Source: Phreatobacter stygius
GTDB taxonomy: Bacteria; Pseudomonadota; Alphaproteobacteria; Rhizobiales; Phreatobacteraceae
Length of the DNA stretch: 64,000 nucleotides
NCBI RefSeq assembly: GCF_005144885.1
Contig: NZ_CP039690.1
Span: forward strand, 5,531,001 to 5,595,000
Direction: 5' to 3'
A program made the position numbers and the translations under genes. A model generated the notes under the pieces. It was given only the letters and a program-made list of their open reading frames with translations, searched no databases and was not told the DNA's origin. Below are positions 44,468-52,848 of this stretch, piece after piece (the stretch's first letter is position 1; each line of letters starts with the position of its first letter).

Positions 44468-45358
44468 TTATCGCCGGCTGAATGTTCCGATCGCCACCCC
44501 GGTGAGGATCATCGCGGTCGCCAGGATCAGCGGCAGGTCGATGGTCTCGCCGAGCAAGAGCGCCGACCCGACAATGCCGACGACCGGCGTGCCGAGAATG
44601 CCGAGCGAGGTGGTGGTTGCCGGAACGCTGCGGTTGACCACCGCCATGGCCCAGAAGCCGAGCACCGTGCCGATCAGCACGTTATAGCCGAAGGCGAACA
44701 CCAGGGGCGTGGTCCAGCGGATGTCGGGCAGCGGCTCGAAAAGGAGCGCCAGGACGGTCAGCACGACGGTCGCCAGCAGGGTTTGCCATAGGCCGAGCTG
44801 GAACGGCGTCGAGATCCACTCATGCGCCCTGACATAGAGAATGCTGACCGACCAGGAGAGCGCCGACAAGAGCAGCAGGCCGTTGCCGATCAGGGCTTGG
44901 CGGTCGCTCCAGTCGAAAGCCAGCGGATTGAACATGACGACGAGGCCGCAGAGGCCGAGCGCGATGCCGATCAGACGGCTCGGCGGCATGTCCTCCTTCA
45001 GGAACAGCCAGGCGCCGGGTGTCACCCATAGCGGCGTGGTGTAGCCGAGCACGACCGAGCGGCCGGCCGGGACATATTTGAGGCCGGCCGCCATCAGCGC
45101 GGAAAAGGCCACCATGTGGAAGAAGCCGATGGCCACGATGACCGGGATGTCGCCCGGGCGCGGCAGCGCCAATTGGCCGCTGAACCACAGCAGCATGAGC
45201 AGCACGGCGCAGGCGATGCCGGTGCGGATCGCCACCGTCCACAAGGGCGTGACCTCGGCGACGATGATCTTGGTCACCGGCCAGTTGAGACCCCAGGCGA
45301 AGATCACGACGGCGAAAAGAACGAGGGCGGTGGTCCGGGAGATCTCGCGGTTCAGCAC
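44468..45358 (-). CDS. EamA-family DMT transporter
   Basis: 296 residues, ten predicted transmembrane helices in two EamA repeats (~10-140 and ~150-290). Markers are VVIFAWGLNWPVTKIIVAEV, YVPAGRSVVLGYTTPLWV and ATTTSLGILGTPVVGIVGS. It probably exports amino acids or related metabolites. It follows its own promoter and precedes a VOC gene on the same strand 95 bases away. The substrate cannot be predicted. Confidence 0.91.
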   Translation of the reverse strand: MLNREISRTTALVLFAVVIFAWGLNWPVTKIIVAEVTPLWTVAIRTGIACAVLLMLLWFSGQLALPRPGDIPVIVAIGFFHMVAFSALMAAGLKYVPAGRSVVLGYTTPLWVTPGAWLFLKEDMPPSRLIGIALGLCGLVVMFNPLAFDWSDRQALIGNGLLLLSALSWSVSILYVRAHEWISTPFQLGLWQTLLATVVLTVLALLFEPLPDIRWTTPLVFAFGYNVLIGTVLGFWAMAVVNRSVPATTTSLGILGTPVVGIVGSALLLGETIDLPLILATAMILTGVAIGTFSRR

Positions 45359-45669
45359 GGCCGGCCCGGCCTGCCGGCAAGGCGATTACGATCCCGGCCG
45401 GTTCGCAGCGACGCGGCCGGTCGGGCAAGGTCAACACTGAAGGGCATGCGGCAATCGGTCTCCTGGGCAAGGCCAGTCTGGCTTGCCGAGGCCGTCTGGG
45501 AAAGGACTGCTTCGCGGATCGGGACAAGGCCAATTCGCTGACCGCAAATCAGGGCCGCGCCGCCATGCCGTCCGAGCGGCCGATGCTTCGGTTAAACTCC
45601 GCGGGCCCGCCAAAGCTCTCCGATCGGCAGAATGGTTCAAGCATGATGTTTCCTCCGCGCCCCGACCGC

Positions 45670-46431
45670 ATGGACGCCATGGCCGTCGACGAGATCCGCG
45701 CCAATCTCGCCGCCGTCAGGGCGCGCGTCGACGCGGCCTGCGCGGCGGCCGGCCGCCGCCCTGATGACGTCCGGCTGCTGCCGGTCAGCAAGACGGTCGC
45801 GATCCCGGCGCTCAGGTCGGCGGTTGCGGCCGGCATCACCACATTCGGCGAGAACAAGGTGCAGGAGGCGCGCCTCAAGGCCGAGGCGCTGGCGGATCTG
45901 CCGGTCAGCTGGAGCGTGATCGGCCACCTGCAGACCAACAAGGCAAAATATGTCGCGCGCTTCGCGTCCGAATTCCAGGCGCTCGACAGCCTCAAGGTCG
46001 CCGCCGCGCTGGACGAGCGGCTGATGGTGGAGGGCCGGAGCCTTGACGTCTTCGTTCAGGTCAATACCTCGGGCGAGGCGAGCAAATACGGCCTGCCGCC
46101 GGACGAGGTGGAGCGTTTCGTCGCCGAGCTGCCGACCTTTTCCTGCCTCAAGGTGCGCGGCCTGATGACGCTTGCGGTGTTCACCCCGGAGGAGGCACGG
46201 GTGCGCACCTGTTTCCGGCTGCTCAAGGCCCTGCGCGACCGGCTGCGTGATGTGGCGCCCGCCGGCGTCGCACTGGACGAACTTTCCATGGGAATGTCCG
46301 GGGATTTCGAATGGGCGATCGCCGAGGGGGCAAGCGTCGTGCGTGTCGGTCAGGCGATCTTTGGCCGCCGCCCGACGGCTGATGGAACCTATTGGCCAGG
46401 CCTTTTCCCGGCGACCGAAACGGTGGATTGA
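45670..46431 (+). CDS. YggS-family PLP homeostasis protein
   Basis: 253 residues. PLP-binding barrel of the PLPBP/YggS family; the PLP lysine is Lys41 in LLPVSKTV. FGENKVQEA, WSVIGHLQTNKAKYV, VNTSGEASKYGL and LSMGMSGDFEWAI are all diagnostic. The ATG at 45670 is chosen because the family begins shortly before this helix, but starts at 45643/45646 are possible. It buffers PLP and affects amino-acid and keto-acid balance. It converges with the MocR gene. Confidence 0.92.
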   Translation: MDAMAVDEIRANLAAVRARVDAACAAAGRRPDDVRLLPVSKTVAIPALRSAVAAGITTFGENKVQEARLKAEALADLPVSWSVIGHLQTNKAKYVARFASEFQALDSLKVAAALDERLMVEGRSLDVFVQVNTSGEASKYGLPPDEVERFVAELPTFSCLKVRGLMTLAVFTPEEARVRTCFRLLKALRDRLRDVAPAGVALDELSMGMSGDFEWAIAEGASVVRVGQAIFGRRPTADGTYWPGLFPATETVD

Positions 46432-46454
46432 GCAGCCGATAACGGCGTCTGGCT

Positions 46455-47858
46455 TCAGCTGTCGAATATCCCGGCGAGTACGGTGAACACGGCGGGTTCC
46501 AGACATTGCGCCACGTTGAAGCGGAGATAGCCGCTGGCGCTCTGGCTCGGGCTGAAGGCATTGCCGGGCGCCAGCACCAGCTTTTCGGCAAGCGCGCGCC
46601 GCGCGATGTCGGCGGCGTCGATGCCGGGGGCGAGGCTCATCCACAGGAGCATGCCGGCGCGCGGCTCGACCCAGGGTGTCAGGCCGAAGTCCCGAAGGCG
46701 GGCCGCCACCTGGCCGCGCGCCCGCGCCAGCTTGTCGCGCAGAGCCTCGACATGCTTGCGGTAGGAGCCGTCGGTCAACAGCGCCAGCACCAGTTCGGCC
46801 GTGACCGGGCTCGAGCTGAAAGCGGTCGCGACCTTGAGATCGACCAGGCCCTCGATCCAGTCGGGGCGCGCGGCGACGAAGCCGCAGCGGACGGCCGCCG
46901 ACAGGGTCTTGGAAAAACTGCCGATATGGACGACCCGCTCGAACCCGTCGAAGGCGGCAAGCCGGGGCGCCGGCTCATGTTCGAAATCGGCGAAGATATC
47001 GTCCTCGACAATGGTCAGGTCATGGGCCTCGGCGAGCTTCAGCAGCCGATGCGCGGTCACCGCGGACAGGCTGGCGCCGGTTGGGTTGTGCGGCCCGGAA
47101 TTGGTGATGTAGAGGCGCGGCCGATGGGTCTTCAGCGCCTGCTCGAACAGGCCGATGTCCGGGCCGGTGGGCGTATAGGGCACGCCGACCACCTTGGCGC
47201 GGTGGGCCCGCAGCATGGCATGGAAGTTGAAATAGCCGGGGTCGTCGACCAGCACGACGTCTCCCGGCTCGATCAGCAGGCGGCAGACGAGGTCGATCGC
47301 CTGGCTGCCCGAATCGGTCAGCATGATCTGGCTCGGATGGGCCTCGATGCCGTGCTCCGCCATGCGGCGCGCCAGCAGCTGGCGTAGCGGCGCCAGGCCG
47401 AGCGGCGGCCCGTAATCGGTCAGGTTGACGGGATCACGGCGCGACAGGGCGCGCATGGCACGCCTGAGGCCAGCCTCCGGCATCCAGGAGGCCGGAAGCC
47501 AGCCGCAGCCTGGCATCAAGACCCCGTCGCCGGCCTCCAGCGCTTGCCGCGACACCCACAAGGGATCGATCGCACGGTCGAGCCGGGGCCCGGCATCGGC
47601 GAGCGAGAAAGGCGCCGTGGGGCCGGTCACGTAGAAGCCGGAACCGCGTCGCGGTTCGATCAGGCCCTCGGCGGCGAGGCGATCATAGGCATCCACCACT
47701 GTCGATTTGGATACGCCCAGAGCCTCGGCGCTGACGCGGATCGACGGCAGTTTCGCGCCGGCCTCCAGGGTTCGGCTGGCGATGCGCTTGGCGATCGTCC
47801 GCATGACCTGCGAGACCAGGGTGCCGTCTTCGACCGGGGCAGGGGTGAAGCGCCGCAT
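46455..47858 (-). CDS. MocR/GntR-type PLP-binding transcriptional regulator
   Basis: 467 residues. N-terminal GntR winged helix (~12-75: GTLVSQVMRTIAKRIASRTLEAGAKLPSIRVSAEALGVSKSTV) joined to a class I aminotransferase fold (~100-460). The PLP lysine is in HIGSFSKTLSAAVRCGF. MocR proteins sense amines or PLP adducts and regulate nearby genes. It is divergent from an EamA exporter across a 105-base gap with ACTGT/ACAGT repeats. That exporter is the probable target. Confidence 0.92.
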   Translation of the reverse strand: MRRFTPAPVEDGTLVSQVMRTIAKRIASRTLEAGAKLPSIRVSAEALGVSKSTVVDAYDRLAAEGLIEPRRGSGFYVTGPTAPFSLADAGPRLDRAIDPLWVSRQALEAGDGVLMPGCGWLPASWMPEAGLRRAMRALSRRDPVNLTDYGPPLGLAPLRQLLARRMAEHGIEAHPSQIMLTDSGSQAIDLVCRLLIEPGDVVLVDDPGYFNFHAMLRAHRAKVVGVPYTPTGPDIGLFEQALKTHRPRLYITNSGPHNPTGASLSAVTAHRLLKLAEAHDLTIVEDDIFADFEHEPAPRLAAFDGFERVVHIGSFSKTLSAAVRCGFVAARPDWIEGLVDLKVATAFSSSPVTAELVLALLTDGSYRKHVEALRDKLARARGQVAARLRDFGLTPWVEPRAGMLLWMSLAPGIDAADIARRALAEKLVLAPGNAFSPSQSASGYLRFNVAQCLEPAVFTVLAGIFDS

Positions 47859-47860
47859 CC

Positions 47861-47908
47861 GTACTGTTCCAGCCACCAATACAGTTTGGCCGAATTGTAC
47901 TGCACTGT
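47861..47908. promoter_or_regulatory. Repeated GTACTG/ACAGT sites between MocR and exporter genes
   Basis: GTACTG at 47861 and again at 47897 (36 bases apart), with an inverted ATACAGT at 47879-47885 and a further ACTGT at 47904. MocR regulators bind such spaced direct and inverted half-sites. It is a good candidate operator for both divergent genes. Confidence 0.62.
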
Positions 47909-47963
47909 CTCTGGAGAGGAAAGCCGTACCGGTCCACAAGCGTCATCCGAGGAGCTATCAGGC

Positions 47964-48851
47964 ATGGACACGGCGGCAAACGGCAGGATGAACGGTGCGC
48001 TGAGCGGTTGGCTCAACGGCTTTCTGGGCGTGCTCATCTTCAGCGGCTCGCTGCCGGCAACCCGTGTGGCGGTCGGTGGCTTCGATCCCTTGTTTCTCAC
48101 TGGCGCTCGCACCATCCTTGCGGCCGCGCTGGCGGCGGCGCTTCTGATCGGAACCGCGACGAAGCTGCCGGAACGGCGCGACCTCGCCTCGCTCGCCGTG
48201 GTGGCGCTCGGCGTCGTCGTCGGCTTTCCCCTGTTGACCGCGCTGGCGCTGACCCATGTCACTTCGGCCCATTCCATCGTGTTCATCGGGCTGCTGCCGC
48301 TGGCGACCGCGTTGTTCGGGGTCTTGCGCGGCGGCGAAAAGCCCGGTGCCGTCTTCTGGGTCTTTTCAGGTCTCGGCAGCCTGGCGGTCGCGGGTTTTGC
48401 CCTCGCCCAGGGGTTCGCCTTGGCGCCCCTCGGCGATCTCATGATGCTTGCCGCCGTCATCGTCTGCGGGCTCGCTTATGCCGAAGGCGCCGTCTTGTCG
48501 CGTCGGCTCGGCGGCTGGCAGGTCATCTGTTGGGCTCTGGTCCTGTCGATCCCGGTCATGGCGCCGGTGGCGCTCTACGCCTGGCCCGCGACATGGGCCG
48601 GCATCACCCCCGCGGCCTGGATCAGCCTCGGTTACGTCTCGCTGTTCTCGATGCTCATCGGCTTCGTCTTCTGGTATCGCGGCCTTGCCCAGGGTGGCAT
48701 CGCGGCCGTCGGCCAGTTGCAATTGCTGCAGCCCTTCTTCGGCCTCGCCATCGCAGCGACGCTGCTCGGCGAGCCGGTCAGTTGGCCAATGGTGGCGGTG
48801 ACGGTGGCCGTGGTGTTCTGCGTCGCCGGCGCCAAGCGATATGCGGCCTAG
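47964..48851 (+). CDS. EamA-family DMT transporter (MocR-linked)
   Basis: 295 residues, ten hydrophobic helices in two EamA halves (~15-145, ~155-290). Signature segments are GVLIFSGSLPATRVAVGGFDPLFLTGAR, LTHVTSAHSIVFIGLLPLATALF and GGIAAVGQLQLLQPFFGLAIAATLLGE. The start at 47964 has AGGAG 12 bases before it. Being divergent from a MocR regulator suggests export of an amino acid or amine that the regulator senses. Confidence 0.91.
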   Translation: MDTAANGRMNGALSGWLNGFLGVLIFSGSLPATRVAVGGFDPLFLTGARTILAAALAAALLIGTATKLPERRDLASLAVVALGVVVGFPLLTALALTHVTSAHSIVFIGLLPLATALFGVLRGGEKPGAVFWVFSGLGSLAVAGFALAQGFALAPLGDLMMLAAVIVCGLAYAEGAVLSRRLGGWQVICWALVLSIPVMAPVALYAWPATWAGITPAAWISLGYVSLFSMLIGFVFWYRGLAQGGIAAVGQLQLLQPFFGLAIAATLLGEPVSWPMVAVTVAVVFCVAGAKRYAA

Positions 48852-48865
48852 CGCCGGCGGGTCCG

Positions 48866-49171
48866 TCACGCCACCATGCGCAGGAAAGTCCGCTCTTCGC
48901 CCAGGATGAAGCGCTCTTCCTCGGCCATGCGGAAATTGGCGCGGCCTTCGTCATCGGCCCGGATGCGCGCCCGATAGGCCTCATAGGCCGCCAGGCTGTC
49001 GAACGAGATCAGGCCGAAGGCGATGTTGTTGGTGCCCTCGTGCGGCATCCAGTAGCCCAGGAGATTGCCGCCGCATTTCGGGATGATGCTGAGCCAGTTC
49101 TTGGCATAGGCCTCGAAGGCTTCGCGCTTGAACGGGTCGATCTGGTAGCGGATGAAAACGGTGATGGTCAT
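48866..49171 (-). CDS. NIPSNAP-family protein
   Basis: 101 residues. Dimeric alpha-beta barrel: [35 protein letters not shown] and [17 protein letters not shown]. The start at 49171 is the family start. NIPSNAP proteins are small and poorly understood; some act as isomerases or in redox stress. It is on the same strand as, and 92 bases downstream of, soxR. Confidence 0.88.
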   Translation of the reverse strand: MTITVFIRYQIDPFKREAFEAYAKNWLSIIPKCGGNLLGYWMPHEGTNNIAFGLISFDSLAAYEAYRARIRADDEGRANFRMAEEERFILGEERTFLRMVA

Positions 49172-49263
49172 GGCTTGCCTCGGTGGATGGAGCTGACCAC
49201 GGCGTTTTCGCATGGGGCGGAGCGCCGATGTTTCGGTCGCGGCCGAAGCGTCTGGGATACCAC

Positions 49264-49725
49264 TCAGCCCGGGTCGAGCAGGCGCGGTCCGGGACCGGCC
49301 GCCGACAACTCATCCAGCGGATTGCGCAAGGGGCAGGTCTTGATCGACAGGCAACCGCAGCCGATGCAGTCGTCGAGCCGGTCGCGCAGCCGCGTCAGTC
49401 GCTCGATCCGCGCGTCCAGATCGGCCCTCCAGCGTGCCGAGAGCAGGCTCCAGTCTTCGGTGGTGGGCGTGCGGCCGGCGGGCAGGGCGCCGAGCGCCTG
49501 CTTGATCTCGGCGAGCGGAATGCCGGTGCGCTGGGCCACCTTGATGACCGCGACCCGGCGCAGCACCTCGCGCGGAAAGCGGCGCTGGTTGCCGCTGTTG
49601 CGCCAGCTCCGGATCAGCCCCTTGGCTTCATAGAAATGGATGGTCGAGACCGCCACGCCACTGCGTGCCGCCAGTTCGCCGACCGTCAGGCCCTTGCCGT
49701 AGTCGCCGGGATCGATCCTGCCCAT
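49264..49725 (-). CDS. soxR: Redox-sensing regulator SoxR
   Basis: 153 residues, MerR family. DNA-binding domain at the N-terminus ([26 protein letters not shown]), long dimerisation helix (~85-118), then the [2Fe-2S] ligands Cys120, Cys123, Cys125 and Cys131 in [12 protein letters not shown], the exact SoxR pattern. Oxidation of the cluster by redox-cycling compounds activates transcription. A perfect SoxR box lies between this gene and the epoxide-hydrolase homologue, so that gene (and probably soxR itself) is the direct target. No soxS is present, as in most non-enteric bacteria. Confidence 0.95.
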   Translation of the reverse strand: MGRIDPGDYGKGLTVGELAARSGVAVSTIHFYEAKGLIRSWRNSGNQRRFPREVLRRVAVIKVAQRTGIPLAEIKQALGALPAGRTPTTEDWSLLSARWRADLDARIERLTRLRDRLDDCIGCGCLSIKTCPLRNPLDELSAAGPGPRLLDPG

Positions 49726-49735
49726 GGGCGCTTGA

Positions 49736-49753
49736 CCTCAACTTTGCTTGAGG
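49736..49753 (+). promoter_or_regulatory. SoxR box within a plus-strand promoter
   Basis: CCTCAA-CTTTGC-TTGAGG, a perfect 18-base dyad that matches the known SoxR consensus. It sits right after TTGACC (49732-49737, -35-like). TAGCGT at 49757-49762 lies 19 bases from that -35, the stretched spacing typical of MerR-activated promoters. It reads toward the epoxide-hydrolase homologue. Confidence 0.88.
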
Positions 49754-49801
49754 TTTTAGCGTCTGGCGCCTCGACCATCAACATCGACTTCGGGGCCTTT
49801 G

Positions 49802-50929
49802 ATGAGCATCACACCGGCAACCTTCACCCTGCGCATTTCCGATCGGGCGGTCGAGGATTTGAAGGAGCGCCTGGCGCGCACACGCTGGCCTGATCGACAG
49901 CCCGATCGTTTCGATGACGGGGATGCCGATGGGCTGGGGCGCCTGGTCGCTTACTGGCGCGATGATTTCGACTGGCGCAGCGCCGAGGCACGGCTCAACG
50001 CTTTCCCGCAATTCAAGGTGCCGATCGGCGGCGTCGACTTGCATTACCTGCACGTCCCGGGCCGGGGGCCGGATCCGACACCGCTGATCCTCTGCCATGG
50101 CTGGCCAGGCTCGGTCTTCGAATTCCTCGGCCTGATCCCGCGGCTGACCGATCCGGCTCGCTTCGGTGGCGACCCCGCCGATGCCTTCACGGTGATCGCG
50201 CCGTCACTGCCCGGCTACGGCCTGTCCTACGCGCCGGGCCAGCCATGTTTCTCGGCCAATGAAACCGCCGGGCTGTTGATGCGCCTGATGACCGAGGTCC
50301 TGGGCTATCAAGGTTTCGCCGCCCATGGCGTCGGCTGGGGCGCCGCGGTCACCGCGCGGCTCGGCCATGTCCAGCCGGACCCGCGCGTCGCCATGCACCT
50401 GAGCCTGCTGTCGGGGCTGGCCGGCGCGCGGCCGTCCGGCACACCACCGGTGGAGCAGAAGACCTGTCTTGCCGAGACCGGCGAATGGCAGAGCCAGGGT
50501 CGGGCCTATGCCTTTGTCCGGGTGCCGCCGCCGCCAACCTCGGTTGGCGGGCCGGGCTTCGAACCGGCAGACCCCGCGACAGACCCCGCGGCGGGGATCG
50601 CCGGGGCATGCCCCGCCTTGCCGGACGGCGAGGCGGCCGTCACGCCTGACGACCTCCTGGCCAATATTTCGCTCTACTGGTTCACCGGTGCGATCAAGGC
50701 GTCGTTCTGGCCCCATTACACCCACCATCACGGGGCGCCGGTGCCTGGCGCCGCCGGCGAGGCCAGGCCGGCCAAGGAGAATGCGCGGCCGCAGCCGGCG
50801 GTGGCGCGCGCCGTCGGGGATGCCGGCCATTGGACCGTGATAGAGCGCGGCGGGCATTTCGCGCCAATGGCACAGCCCAAGGCACTCGCCGGCGATCTCA
50901 GGGAATTCTTCCGGCCGCTGCGCAGCTAA
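49802..50929 (+). CDS. Epoxide-hydrolase family protein lacking the catalytic Asp
   Basis: 375 residues. The N-terminal epoxide-hydrolase motif (residues 5-100, FTLRISDRAVEDLKERLARTRWPD) and the oxyanion HGWPGS are intact. The nucleophile elbow, normally HGGDWG, is HGVGWG here, with Gly178 in place of the nucleophilic Asp. The lid region (~225-310) is also unlike the family: PPPPTSVGGPGFEP replaces the usual conserved lid, and only LLANISLYWFTG remains recognisable. The terminal His is kept in GGHFA. It is probably unable to form the ester intermediate. The promoter carries a perfect SoxR box. Either a decaying gene or a repurposed binding protein. Confidence 0.82.
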   Translation: MSITPATFTLRISDRAVEDLKERLARTRWPDRQPDRFDDGDADGLGRLVAYWRDDFDWRSAEARLNAFPQFKVPIGGVDLHYLHVPGRGPDPTPLILCHGWPGSVFEFLGLIPRLTDPARFGGDPADAFTVIAPSLPGYGLSYAPGQPCFSANETAGLLMRLMTEVLGYQGFAAHGVGWGAAVTARLGHVQPDPRVAMHLSLLSGLAGARPSGTPPVEQKTCLAETGEWQSQGRAYAFVRVPPPPTSVGGPGFEPADPATDPAAGIAGACPALPDGEAAVTPDDLLANISLYWFTGAIKASFWPHYTHHHGAPVPGAAGEARPAKENARPQPAVARAVGDAGHWTVIERGGHFAPMAQPKALAGDLREFFRPLRS

Positions 50930-51055
50930 CCGATTCACCCGCCGCCCCGAACCGGCGCGCCGTCACTCCTTGTCCGGCGAAGCCAGGGAGGGCCGGCGCG
51001 CCGGGCCGCCGATGCACGTCCAACCCGATATCGGACGGCTCCGCGCGACAGGCAC

Positions 51056-51070
51056 TAGACGACCGGTCTA
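51056..51070. promoter_or_regulatory. NemR-like operator
   Basis: TAGAC-GACCG-GTCTA dyad 20 bases before the TetR gene, with a further TAGAC half-site at 51080. This resembles the TAGACC-N4-GGTCTA box bound by NemR/AcuR-type TetR proteins. Autoregulation is inferred. Confidence 0.7.
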
Positions 51071-51090
51071 ATTTGACGCTAGACAAACCC

Positions 51091-51732
51091 ATGGCCGAAC
51101 GCTTCGAAGACGCCCGCAACCACATCCTCGACTGTGGGCAATCGATCATCCTGCGGAAGGGCTTCGCAGGAACCGGGCTGAACGAGATCCTCGGCGCGGC
51201 GAATGTCCCTAAGGGCTCATTCTATCACTACTTCCGGTCCAAGGAGCAGTTCGGCTGCGCGCTGTTCGAGCGTTATGTGGCGCAGACCGAGCGAGGCATT
51301 ACGCTGGCCTTCGCCCCCGACGGGCGGACCGGCCGCGACCGTGCGCTTGCCTATGCCCAGGCCTGGCTCGGCGAGGTGGACGGCCGCTGCTGGGCCGACC
51401 GCTGCCTCATGGTCAAGCTGGCGGCCGAGGTTGCCGATGTCTCCGAAGCCATGCGTGGCATCCTGGCGGCCGCTATCGACCGCCGGATCGGCTGGCTCGC
51501 CGATGTGCTTGGCCAGGGCCTCGTCGACGGTTCGCTGCCGGCCGGCTTGCCGCCGCGCGAGACGGCGCAGATGCTGCATCACATCGGCCTCGGCGCGGCG
51601 ATGCTGAACCGGCTGCGCGACGACCGGAGCGCGCTCGATCAGGCGCTGGCTTCGATCCGGCGTTTGCTCGGCGCCGCCCCGGCCGGGACGGGAAGTGCTG
51701 TCATGATGGCATCGGCCACGCCGCCGCCGTGA
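51091..51732 (+). CDS. TetR-family regulator, NemR-like
   Basis: 213 residues. Helix-turn-helix in ARNHILDCGQSIILRKGFAGTGLNEILGAANVPKGSFYHYFRSKEQFG, typical of NemR/AcuR. The C-terminal ligand domain contains DRCLMVKLAAEVADVS, where the Cys corresponds in position to the electrophile-sensing segment of NemR. The start at 51091 is immediately downstream of the dyad operator. The next gene is a medium-chain dehydrogenase/reductase, likely its target. NemR-like proteins respond to reactive aldehydes, quinones or hypochlorite. Confidence 0.88.
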   Translation: MAERFEDARNHILDCGQSIILRKGFAGTGLNEILGAANVPKGSFYHYFRSKEQFGCALFERYVAQTERGITLAFAPDGRTGRDRALAYAQAWLGEVDGRCWADRCLMVKLAAEVADVSEAMRGILAAAIDRRIGWLADVLGQGLVDGSLPAGLPPRETAQMLHHIGLGAAMLNRLRDDRSALDQALASIRRLLGAAPAGTGSAVMMASATPPP

Positions 51733-51842
51733 CGGGGCATGGCCGCAAGGGAGAGCGCCGAAGCATCCCATGAGCTCCACTCCTCCATGGAGGGGCGCGT
51801 CACTGTGATCAGAACATTTGGTCTTTCAGGAGGAAAAAAATC

Positions 51843-52820
51843 ATGCGCAGCGTCATTCACTCCACCTTCGGCGACCCGACCGAGGTCCTGGTCCTGGCCG
51901 ACCGGCCGGTACCGCAGCCGGCCGCGGGCCAGATCCGGGTCAAGACGAGCTTCGCCTCGATCCATAATCACGACCTTTGGACCGTGCTGGGCAGCTATGG
52001 CTACAAGCCGAAACTACCGGCCATTGGCGGCACGGAAGCCGCCGGTGTGGTCGACGCGCTGGGCGAAGGGGTCGACACCGTCAAGGTCGGCCAGCGTGTG
52101 GTGGTCGCGGGGGTCAATGGGACCTGGGCCGAATATTTCGTCGCCCCGGCCAAGGTCGTCGTACCGCTGCCCGACGCCATCGACGACCAGACCGGCGCCC
52201 AGCTGATCGCCATGCCGATGAGCGCGGTCATGCTGCTCGACTTCCTGCAGCTCGAAACGGGCCAGTGGCTGATCCAGAACACCGCCAATGGTGCGGTCGG
52301 CAAGACCCTGGCCATGCTGGCCAAGGCGCGCGGCATCAACACGATCAACCTGGTGCGCCGTGACGCCGGGGTCGCCGAAATGGCCGAACTCGGCATCGCC
52401 AATGCGGTGTCCACCGCGGCGGCGGGCTGGCAGGATCAGGTGCGCGCCATTGTCGGCGAGACCTCGATCGGCCGGGCGGTCGATTCCATCGGTGGCAAGG
52501 CCAGCGGCGATCTCATGGCGCTGCTCGGCGAGGGCGGCGTGCTCGTTTCTTTCGGCTCGATGACCGGCGAGCCCATGCAGATCGGCTCCGGCGACGTCAT
52601 CTTCAAGCAGGCGACGGTCAAGGGTTTCTGGGCCAGCAAGATCGGCGCCGCGCTGTCGCCGGCCGACAAGATGCGGATGATCGGCGAATTGCTGCGCCTG
52701 GCCGCGACCGGTGCCTTGAAGCTGCCGGTCGAGGCGGTGTTCGACCTCGCCGATGCGGCAAAGGCCGCGGCCGCCAATGCCAAGCCCGGCCGCAAGGGCA
52801 AGGTGCTGCTCCGCGCGTGA
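51843..52820 (+). CDS. Medium-chain quinone/enoyl reductase
   Basis: 325 residues. GroES-like N-terminus (MRSVIHSTFGDPTEVLVLADRPVPQP, GGTEAAGVVDALGEGVDTVKVGQRV) and Rossmann domain with NTANGAVGKTLAMLAKARG in the usual AxGxxG position. No zinc-binding Cys set is seen, which places it with the zinc-free quinone oxidoreductase/2-enoyl reductase branch. A strong AGGAGG site is 9 bases before the ATG. Being preceded by a NemR-like regulator, it would reduce electrophilic enones or quinones with NADPH. Confidence 0.9.
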   Translation: MRSVIHSTFGDPTEVLVLADRPVPQPAAGQIRVKTSFASIHNHDLWTVLGSYGYKPKLPAIGGTEAAGVVDALGEGVDTVKVGQRVVVAGVNGTWAEYFVAPAKVVVPLPDAIDDQTGAQLIAMPMSAVMLLDFLQLETGQWLIQNTANGAVGKTLAMLAKARGINTINLVRRDAGVAEMAELGIANAVSTAAAGWQDQVRAIVGETSIGRAVDSIGGKASGDLMALLGEGGVLVSFGSMTGEPMQIGSGDVIFKQATVKGFWASKIGAALSPADKMRMIGELLRLAATGALKLPVEAVFDLADAAKAAAANAKPGRKGKVLLRA

Positions 52821-52848
52821 GGCGCGGAAGAGGCGGGCGGCGGTCGGC

